From NCBI GenBank assembly GCA_016705475.1, contig JADIYD010000012.1, positions 62,001 to 126,000 on the forward strand: 64,000 bases of DNA, written 5' to 3'. The position numbers and the translations under genes were made by a program. Of this stretch, positions 58,324-64,000 are shown one piece after another. Positions within the stretch are counted from its first letter, which is position 1. Each line of letters opens with the position of its first letter. This stretch comes from Betaproteobacteria bacterium. GTDB lineage: Bacteria > Pseudomonadota > Gammaproteobacteria > Burkholderiales > Rhodocyclaceae. Under the pieces are notes generated by a model. That model saw only the letters and a list, made by a program, of their open reading frames with translations, had not been told where the DNA came from and searched no databases.

Positions 58324-59122
58324 CTACAAGCCTGGCAAAATCCTGCAAATCGCCCACTGGCAGGGCGCTGAGGCGAGCCGCCCCAGGCTGCATGGATGGT
58401 CTGGCCAGACCGTAGAGGTGTATGCCGGCCAGCTTGTCGGCAAGTGGATGAAGCAACTTGCAATAGGCCATTCGCGACGCAAGCGGTGGCGGGATGCCAT
58501 CCAGCGCGAACCAGCAGGTTTGCACCCACGTCGGCGCGAGCCCGGCGCATATTTCGAGATTTTTTGATGTTTTTGCCATTTGCCATGGCACGCCATTTAT
58601 TTCAGCCACCTCATCAGCGGTCGCGCGGTCCATCTTGAACCAGACTTCGCCCCCCAGTTCTGCCAGTTTGCGAATACCGGACTGGACCTCCGCACGATGC
58701 ATCAAGCTACCGTTGGTTATCAGGCGCACCACCAATTTGCCCTTTTGATCGAAGCGTTCAAGCACCTTCCCGACAACACCGACAGCCTCGGCAAACTCGG
58801 ACGCACTGGTCGGCTCACCGTTTCCAGAGAACGCCACATCCATCAAGCGGCGCGCCTCAGGGGGCACATGGCGCAGCATGAAGTCGCCGTTGAGCGCGCC
58901 ATCGAGAAAGCCAGCCAGTTCATGCTCCAGGCAATCCAGATCAATCGGCGGCGGCCCGCCGCGCGTCAGGTTGTCGACCTGACAATAAACGCAGGCCCAG
59001 TTGCAGGCGTTGTTGGGGTTGAGGTTGATGCCGATCGACACCCCGCCGGCCCGGCGCGAAATGACGGGATAAACATAGCGCAGACCGGCACTGTCGCGGC
59101 GGTGATCATCTGTGGTGAGCAT
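58286..59122 (-). CDS. Radical SAM protein of unknown reaction
   Basis: Soluble enzyme of 278 residues with C40-x3-C44-x2-C47 (ACNWACVYC), the [4Fe-4S]/SAM site, and GNGEPTSASEF and VRLITNGSL strands of the partial TIM barrel. It is divergent from a QueD-like gene, but the length and opening (YVYPVISRRAGGVSIGINLN) do not look like QueE. The reaction cannot be assigned from sequence; a link to deazapurine or pterin metabolism is only a neighbourhood inference. Confidence 0.8.
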   Translation of the reverse strand: MLTTDDHRRDSAGLRYVYPVISRRAGGVSIGINLNPNNACNWACVYCQVDNLTRGGPPPIDLDCLEHELAGFLDGALNGDFMLRHVPPEARRLMDVAFSGNGEPTSASEFAEAVGVVGKVLERFDQKGKLVVRLITNGSLMHRAEVQSGIRKLAELGGEVWFKMDRATADEVAEINGVPWQMAKTSKNLEICAGLAPTWVQTCWFALDGIPPPLASRMAYCKLLHPLADKLAGIHLYGLARPSMQPGAARLSALPVGDLQDFARLVEKETGIRVIVSP

Positions 59123-59166
59123 GGCGCATTGTATAATCCGCGACCGCCTTGTCGAGCAAAACGCCC

Positions 59167-59619
59167 ATGTTGATTACCCGCCGTCTCGAATTCGATGCCG
59201 GGCACCGCATCCCCGACCACAAAAGCCAGTGCCGCCACCTGCACGGGCACCGCTACGCCTTGGAAATCACCTTGTCAGGCAGCGTCATCGACAAGGCAGG
59301 CGATGCCGCCAACGGCATGGTCATGGACTTCTCGCAGGTCAAGGATCTCGCCAACATCCATCTGGTCAATGAATGGGACCACGCTTTCCTCGCCTACGCT
59401 GGCGACAAGGCGGTTGTCGACTTTCTCGCTTCGATGCCCGGCCACAAGACGGTCATCCTCGACCGCGTACCAACCGCCGAAAACCTTGCCCGCATTGCCT
59501 TTGAGCGCCTCGACGCGGTTTACCGCGACACCTACGGCAACCATTTGCGCCTCGAACAGGTCCGGCTTTACGAAACGCCCAATTGCTGGGCCGACGCACT
59601 ACGCACCAGGCTTGATTGA
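59167..59619 (+). CDS. queD: 6-carboxytetrahydropterin synthase / 6-pyruvoyl-tetrahydropterin synthase family (QueD-like)
   Basis: Tunnel-fold enzyme of 150 residues. Zinc ligands H13 (DAGHR), H26 and H28 (LHGHRY) and the catalytic C22 are present, and the late ETPNCWADA segment carries the substrate-binding Glu. These support formation of 6-carboxytetrahydropterin for queuosine. ATG 59167 is preferred over TTG 59149; no strong ribosome-binding site is seen for either. Confidence 0.87.
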   Translation: MLITRRLEFDAGHRIPDHKSQCRHLHGHRYALEITLSGSVIDKAGDAANGMVMDFSQVKDLANIHLVNEWDHAFLAYAGDKAVVDFLASMPGHKTVILDRVPTAENLARIAFERLDAVYRDTYGNHLRLEQVRLYETPNCWADALRTRLD

Positions 59620-59644
59620 GCGAAAAAAATTCTCCCCCTATACT
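59616..59644 (+). promoter_or_regulatory. Putative sigma-70 promoter of the patatin unit
   Basis: TTGAGC (59616-59621), 17 bases, then TATACT (59639-59644). It overlaps the queD stop and lies about 47 bases before the leader ORF. Confidence 0.5.
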
Positions 59645-59690
59645 GCCGGAACACGACTAGCACATTGATTGCAAGCGCACGGAGGGTGAG

Positions 59691-59741
59691 ATGAATAACA
59701 AGAAATCCAGCCTGACCCAGCAAGCACGCAACGCGGCATGA
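59691..59741 (+). CDS. 16-codon leader ORF coupled to the patatin gene
   Basis: MNNKKSSLTQQARNAA, with a strong GGAGG six bases or so before ATG; its TGA overlaps the patatin ATG (ATGA). The patatin gene has no good ribosome-binding site of its own, so ribosomes probably reach it by finishing this ORF. A fused N-terminus through a missed indel is the alternative. Confidence 0.5.
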   Translation: MNNKKSSLTQQARNAA

Positions 59742-60886
59742 GTCAGCCCCCGGCGAATTCACCAAAGACCGCGCTCGTCCTGACCGGCGGTGGCGCTCGG
59801 GCTGCCTATCAGGTCGGCGTTCTACTCGCTGTATCAAAGCTCTCGAGCAATCGTCGGAGGAATCCCTTCCCCATCCTGTGCGGCACATCCGCCGGCGCCA
59901 TCAACGCAGCAGGCATCGCCTGCGTGGCTGACAATTTCGGCAAGGGCGTTTCCGTGTTGGCCAGCTTCTGGCGCAATATGCACGCCAGCGATATCTATCG
60001 AGCCGATCCGCTCGGTCTCGGCCTCTCAGGGGCCCACTGGATGACCATGCTGACACTGGGCTGGCTGATTCGAAGCCGCCCAAAGTCGCTGCTCGACAAC
60101 TCGCCGCTACGCGAATTGCTCACTCGTCACCTTGATTTCCACGGCATTGAACGCTCGATCGCCAATGGCGCGCTGCACGCCCTGAGCATCTCGGCCTCCG
60201 GTTACGAATCCGGCGACAACATCAATTTCTTTCAGGGCCACGCTGATGCGCAACCCTGGCATCGCGTCCAGCGTATCGGCATCCGTTCCGAAATCGGCGT
60301 GGACCATCTGCTCGCATCCAGCGCGATCCCGTTCATCTTTCCAGCCACCAAAATCCATCGCGAGTTTTTTGGTGATGGCTCGATGCGTCAGCTGGCGCCG
60401 ATCTCCCCGGCCATTCACCTGGGCGCCGAGCGGGTGCTGATCGTCGGTGCCGGGCGCAAAAATGAACATCATGAACGGCGCCGGGTCGACGGCCACCCTT
60501 CGCTGGCGCAAATTGCCGGACATGCCCTGTCCAGCATATTCCTCGACAGCCTGGCAGTCGATATCGAGCGCATGCAGCGGATCAACCGGACACTTGCCGC
60601 CATCCCGCCCGACGTCAGGGAAAACAACGACATTCCGTTACGACCAATCAAGGCCCTCATCATTTCGCCCTCCGAGCGACTGGAGCGCATCGCAGCCGAA
60701 CATGCCGGCGCCCTGCCCTGGGCCATGCGCATGCTGCTCGGCGGCATCGGCGGCATGAACCGCCGCAACGGCACACTGACCAGCTACCTGCTGTTCGAAA
60801 AACCCTACACGCGCGCCCTGATCGACCTGGGCTACGCGGACACGATGGCCCGTTCCGATGAAGTCGGTGAGTTCCTGGACCTCTGA
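59738..60886 (+). CDS. Patatin-like phospholipase
   Basis: Lipid acyl hydrolase of 382 residues. Oxyanion motif LTGGGARAAYQVG (15-27), nucleophile S51 in GTSAG and catalytic D213 in FFGDGSMRQLAP form the Ser-Asp dyad. A longer C-terminal region (about 240-382) with HALSSIFLDSLAVDIERMQRIN resembles the bacterial DUF3336-free patatin group. No signal peptide; probably cytoplasmic or membrane-peripheral. Substrate unknown. Confidence 0.88.
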   Translation: MSQPPANSPKTALVLTGGGARAAYQVGVLLAVSKLSSNRRRNPFPILCGTSAGAINAAGIACVADNFGKGVSVLASFWRNMHASDIYRADPLGLGLSGAHWMTMLTLGWLIRSRPKSLLDNSPLRELLTRHLDFHGIERSIANGALHALSISASGYESGDNINFFQGHADAQPWHRVQRIGIRSEIGVDHLLASSAIPFIFPATKIHREFFGDGSMRQLAPISPAIHLGAERVLIVGAGRKNEHHERRRVDGHPSLAQIAGHALSSIFLDSLAVDIERMQRINRTLAAIPPDVRENNDIPLRPIKALIISPSERLERIAAEHAGALPWAMRMLLGGIGGMNRRNGTLTSYLLFEKPYTRALIDLGYADTMARSDEVGEFLDL

Positions 60887-60920
60887 ATCCGAGCCATTGC
60901 GCGACAATCCTTTTGCGCTC

Positions 60921-60960
60921 TTCTGCGGTCAACCGGAAAAAAAGCCCAATATTGAAATCA
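60921..60960 (-). repeat. Dispersed repeat, copy 10
   Basis: On the minus strand TGATTTCAATATTGGGC, a T run and CCGGTTGACCGCAGAA, very close to consensus. It lies between the patatin gene and the tRNA-Ser terminator, pointing away from the tRNA. Confidence 0.8.
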
Positions 60961-61029
60961 TCGTGGTGTCGAAGGAATACAGCGAGCCGCATGGATGGGA
61001 CATTGCCCCCAATACACAACAGCGCACAA

Positions 61030-61054
61030 AGCAAAACGGCCCCGAAAGGGGCCG
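61030..61054 (-). terminator. Terminator after tRNA-Ser
   Basis: CGGCCCC-TTTC-GGGGCCG stem (61054-61037, minus strand) followed by TTTTGCTTTG. Confidence 0.85.
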
Positions 61055-61064
61055 ATGCAATTCC

Positions 61065-61152
61065 TGGCGGGTCCGGTGAGATTCGAACTCACGATGCTTT
61101 TCAGCACGCCGGTTTTCAAGACCGGTGCATTCAACCACTCTGCCACAGACCC
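61065..61152 (-). tRNA. tRNA-Ser (UGA)
   Basis: An 88-base gene including encoded CCA. The acceptor stem GGGTCTG pairs with CGGACCC; anticodon loop CTTGAAA gives anticodon UGA (61118-61116); the T loop is GTTCGAATC and a long variable arm typical of serine tRNAs is present. Confidence 0.95.
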
Positions 61153-61163
61153 GGAAGGCGCGC

Positions 61164-61190
61164 ATGATAGCACAGTCACCACGGAGACAA
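61164..61190 (-). promoter_or_regulatory. Putative promoter of tRNA-Ser
   Basis: On the minus strand TTGTCT (61190-61185), 15 bases, then TATCAT (61169-61164), 11 bases before the mature tRNA 5' end. The spacing is short. Confidence 0.4.
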
Positions 61191-61289
61191 TCTGTCCGAA
61201 ACACTCAGGAATTATTGAAACTTCCGCCCCGCTCCGCTAGTCTTAGCGTTTGTTGAAACGTTAGCGTCGTTCCAAGGCCGTCTTGACCG

Positions 61290-61882
61290 TTAGATTTTGA
61301 GGTCTTGGAGGGCGAGGCTCAGGGCGATGTCGTCGAAATGAGTGGGGTTGAATGAATCGCCATACCACTCGCGCATTTCTTGATGCTCTGGATGGTTGGG
61401 ATCTGCCATGGCGGCGACGAAGCCCTCGTAGCCTGGCGCGCCGCCGACGTCTTCGGGGGCGCCGCATTGGCCCCGCCGAGAAACAGGGCGCAGCGAGATA
61501 GCTCAGGATCGCCGAGCAATTTCTTCTCGACCTTGATCCGGTGTTCCCAGTGGTCGCCAAAGTCGTAGATGTACTTGAATGAGGTCAGGCCTCTCAAGGC
61601 CGACTTCAACTGAATCCGCTTCTCTGACCGAACCGGCTCCCAGTCAAACTCGGGGTCAGGAATGCCAAAGCGTTCGCCATCGATGTCGAATTCATGCAGG
61701 TGATAATCGCCCCAGTTGAAGGCCCTTTGAAGCACATGGTGCAGATTGCCTAGGGTGATCGATTCCGGCACGACGATGCGGCGCCAGATCTTTGGTTTGA
61801 TCCAGGCCAGTTCGATCCGCAGTTGCAGCAGATCGGGAATCTTCTTGGGTTTCGGCTGTTTCAGGGGGACGACAGGACTCAT
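61290..61882 (-). CDS. Plasmid pRiA4b ORF-3 family protein (one-base break near 61455)
   Basis: About 197 residues when corrected. It opens with DLLQLRIELAWIKPKIWRR, then LGNLHHVLQRAFNWGDYHLHEF and YDFGDHWEHRIKVE, the hallmarks of PRiA4_ORF3. At a G run (61455-61459, minus-strand C run five for six) the frame shifts; restored, it ends EWYGDSFNPTHFDD ... LKI. ATG 61882 lies one base after the tnpC stop. The family often accompanies IS66-type elements; function unknown. Confidence 0.75.
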
Positions 61883-61883
61883 C

Positions 61884-63420
61884 TCAGGCGGCTTTCTGTA
61901 ATGGGGCTGCCTGAGCGGGATAGAGATTCCAGGGCAGCAGTTCATCGATCCGGTTAATCGGGTGTTCGGCAATCCTTGCGAGGACCGTATTCAGATAGGC
62001 CTCGGGGTCAATGCCGTTGAGTTTCGCGCTGCCGATCAGGCAATACATGCTGGCTGCTCGCTCACCGCCGGCATCGGACCCGCCGAACAGATAGTTTCGG
62101 CGACCCAGAGCCACCGTCCTCAAGGCCCGCTCGGCCGCGTTGTTATCGACCTCGACCCGGCCATCCGTGGTGTAGTACATCAACGCAGACCATTGATTCA
62201 AGGCATAGCCAATCGCATCTGCGATCCCGGACTTCCGGGAGACCCGCTGGTTCTGTGTCTCCAGCCAGTCACGTAGTTCATGCAGCCGCGGGCGAGCCTC
62301 GGCTTGCCGGGCTGCTCTTCGTTCCACCGGCAATTGCCCGCGTATCTGGGCTTCGATGCCGTACAGCGTGGCAATTCGGGCAATGGCCTCGGCGGCGATC
62401 GGCGAACCATTCGCCCGATAGACATCGACGAATTTACGTCGGACGTGCGCCCAACAAGCCGCTTCCTGAATGTTCCCTGTTTCATAAAGAGCATTGAACC
62501 CGGCATAGGCATCGGCTTGCGGTACCCCGGAAGGATTTTAGGTGGTCGCGCGGATGATGCCCCTTCCGATCCTCGGGTAGGCAAACCAGACGGCGGGTGG
62601 ATCATCGCTGCCGGCAGGGCGATCATCCGAACATAGGTCCAGAGCCTTGCCGTCTTGGTTCGACCTTTACCGGGCGAAAGGACCGGTAGCGGGGTGTCAT
62701 CCGCATGAACCTTGGGGCCGCCCAACACATAGCGCCGGATCGTTTCGACCAGCGGCGAGAGCAATTCATGGCAATGCCCTACCCATTCAGTGAGCAGTGC
62801 GCGATCCAGGTCCAGACCGCTACGCGCATAAATGGCACTTTGCCGGTATAGCGGCAAATGATCACAGAACTTCCCGACCAGCATGTGTGCCAACAAGGCA
62901 GGACCGGCGATACCCCGCGGAATCGGCCGTGGCGGTGCATCCGCCTGCGCAATGTGGTCGCAGTGCGCGCAGGCCAGTTTCGGTCGGACATGGCGAACGA
63001 CCTTGAAGCTGGCGGGCACATACTCGAGCATTTCCGAGACATCATCACCCAAGGGCTTGAACGGCCCACCGCAGTCCGGGCAGTCGGTCGCTGGCGGCAT
63101 ATGCGTCACCGTTTCACGCGGCAAGGTTTCCGGGAAGGGCTTGCGCTTCCTTGAGCGTTTCTCGATTTCCGCATCGTTGGCGGCAGGACTCGGCTTCACC
63201 GATTCGGCCAACTTGATGGCGAGCGGATCATAGGCCAGGGCTAGATCAAGTTGCCCCAGTTGGGCCTGTGGTTCCGCCTTCTGGCCGAAGTGCATGCGGC
63301 GATATTTGGCGACCAGAAGTTTGAGGTGCTCGTTCTCTTCGGTCAGTGCTTCACCTGCTGGCGCAGGGCATCCACTTCGCTGGAAGCGCGGCTGGCTGAA
63401 GGGATCACTGGCTTGGGCAT
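61884..63420 (-). pseudogene. tnpC: IS66 transposase TnpC, frameshifted
   Basis: DDE transposase of the IS66 family. The start region MPKPVIPSASRASS (ATG 63420) is one base out of frame with the leucine-zipper-like EENEHLKLLVAKYRRMHFG segment. Zinc-finger-like CPDCGGPF and CAHCDHIAQA, the first Asp region KVHADDTPLPVL and, after three closely spaced breaks between about 62605 and 62520, the restored segment GFNALYETGNIQEAACWAHV and the C-terminal DGRVEVDNNAAERALR are all visible. Not translatable as one protein as sequenced. Confidence 0.85.
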
Positions 63421-63473
63421 GCCAGAAGTTTACGGGAAAGTGGACGCGGTGGAACAGCCCCCAACGCAGGTAT

Positions 63474-63818
63474 TTACCCAGCCCGCTCGGGTTGCCAGGT
63501 GCGTGATGGCCGGCGCCAATCGATACCTTCCAACAGCATCGAGTCGGGCGCCGGAGAGATGCACGCTGCCCTCTGTGGCGTTCGGCCAAATGAAGCGGCC
63601 GCGCTCCAGTCGCTTGGCAAACAGACACAGTCCATCGCCGTCCCACCAGAGTAACTTGATCAGGTCGCCACGTCGGCCACGAAAGACAAAGACGTGGCCC
63701 CCAAGGGATCGGCCGACAGGTGCGCCTGCACAATGGATGCCAGGCCATCGAAGCCACGGCGCATATCGGTGATGCCTGCGACCAGCCAGATGCGGGTGCC
63801 AACCGGCAATCCGATCAT
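63474..63818 (-). pseudogene. tnpB: IS66 accessory protein TnpB, frameshifted
   Basis: Starts MIGLPVGTRIWLVAGITDMRRGF at ATG 63818 (overlapping the tnpA stop) and ends with MLLEGIDWRRPSRTWQPERAG. After SADPLG a G run is one base short, giving frame HVFVFRGRRGDLIKLLWWDG; a second change near 63553 returns to the starting frame. Without correction it stops early. Confidence 0.82.
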
Positions 63819-64000
63819 TCGCGCGCAGCCAGGCAGTCGAGCACCAGATGCAAGGCCGAGGCCGTCACATCGCCACAGACACGAATCCTCGAATCGCCAC
63901 GAAGGATCTCGATGTATCCCGGTTCCTTGCTTGCCACCTTTGCCGACTTTGCCTTGCTGGGCGGCGCCGATGTCACGACCGGAAGAAACTGGGGTGCTTC
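63815..64000 (-). CDS. tnpA: IS66 accessory protein TnpA, C-terminal part
   Basis: The last 61 codons are in frame from the window edge. The late segment GYIEILRGDSRIRVCGDVTA followed by LHLVLDCL matches IS66 Orf1/TnpA C-termini. The stop overlaps tnpB ATG (ATGA). The 5' part lies outside the window. Confidence 0.75.
   Translation of the reverse strand, partial: EAPQFLPVVTSAPPSKAKSAKVASKEPGYIEILRGDSRIRVCGDVTASALHLVLDCLAARE

Larger units (their letters stand above)
61884..64000 (-). mobile_element. IS66-family insertion element, decayed and cut by the window edge
   Basis: tnpA (C-terminal part), tnpB and tnpC are present in the usual order and overlaps on the minus strand. At least six single- or two-base frame changes lie in tnpB and tnpC. 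Terminal inverted repeats were not identified; the far end is beyond 64000. The pRiA4b-type gene abuts tnpC and may be a passenger. Confidence 0.8.

Noticed and set aside
61319..61972. Long form of the pRiA4b-type protein starting inside tnpC
   Set aside because: The first 30 residues are tnpC DNA in another frame; ATG 61882 starts the recognisable family sequence.
62198..63802. A single 534-residue protein on the minus strand
   Set aside because: The first third is tnpB read in a wrong frame and the last part is tnpC out of frame; only the middle is genuine TnpC.

Overview
The window is a chromosomal segment of a betaproteobacterium, most probably Rhodocyclales (Dechloromonas/Azonexus type). 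This rests on the GC-rich coding, an MSHA pilus locus, the leuC-leuD-leuB-asd-fimV-truA-trpFBA-accD-folC-cvpA-purF-metZ gene order, and protein likeness recognised by eye; no database search was possible.

Layout. 0-4 kb: thioredoxin TrxC, a chemoreceptor with a periplasmic CxxCH haem motif, and a Ser/Thr kinase with a cyclic-nucleotide-type domain. 4-8 kb: grpE-dnaK-dnaJ with two good sigma-32 promoters; the end of dnaJ is present three times in decaying form. 8-17.6 kb: an orphan amino-acid-type binding protein, cysS, then a forward run of TPR protein, Csd6-like L,D-transpeptidase, ppiA, ppiB, lpxH, recQ and yjdF. 17.7-34.6 kb, reverse strand: a DUF3334 (CheX-like) gene and a complete MSHA type IV pilus locus in the transcriptional order E-G-F-B-A-C-D-O-P-Q-I-I2-J-K-L-M-N. 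34.8-55.8 kb, reverse strand: rhlE and a long biosynthetic series (Met, purine, folate, fatty acid, Trp, tRNA modification, FimV, Lys/Thr/Met precursor, Leu), an MFS carrier and a DUF465 protein. 55.9-61.2 kb: aroC, a new 52-residue gene, a CBS protein, an XRE-type regulator behind an AT-rich stretch, a radical SAM protein divergent from a QueD-like enzyme, a patatin lipase with a 16-codon leader ORF, and tRNA-Ser(UGA). 61.3-64 kb: a decayed IS66-family element with a pRiA4b ORF-3-type gene abutting tnpC.

The most unusual signal is a dispersed repeat of about 38 bp seen at least 12 times. In its orientation it reads TGATTTCAAATTTGGGC, a T run, then CCGGTYGACCGYRG, with a palindromic CGGTCGACCG core. 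Seven copies start at or within about 17 nt of the stop codon of a gene on the same strand. Five of these supply the stop codon itself, and several copies encode protein ends, including the prepilin leaders of MshO and possibly MshP. I do not recognise it as a described family.

The sequence also carries single-base frame breaks in G/C runs (accD, trpB, aroC, probably mshC, and several in the IS66 region). In housekeeping genes these are best read as sequencing errors, and the affected genes are given as merged spans.
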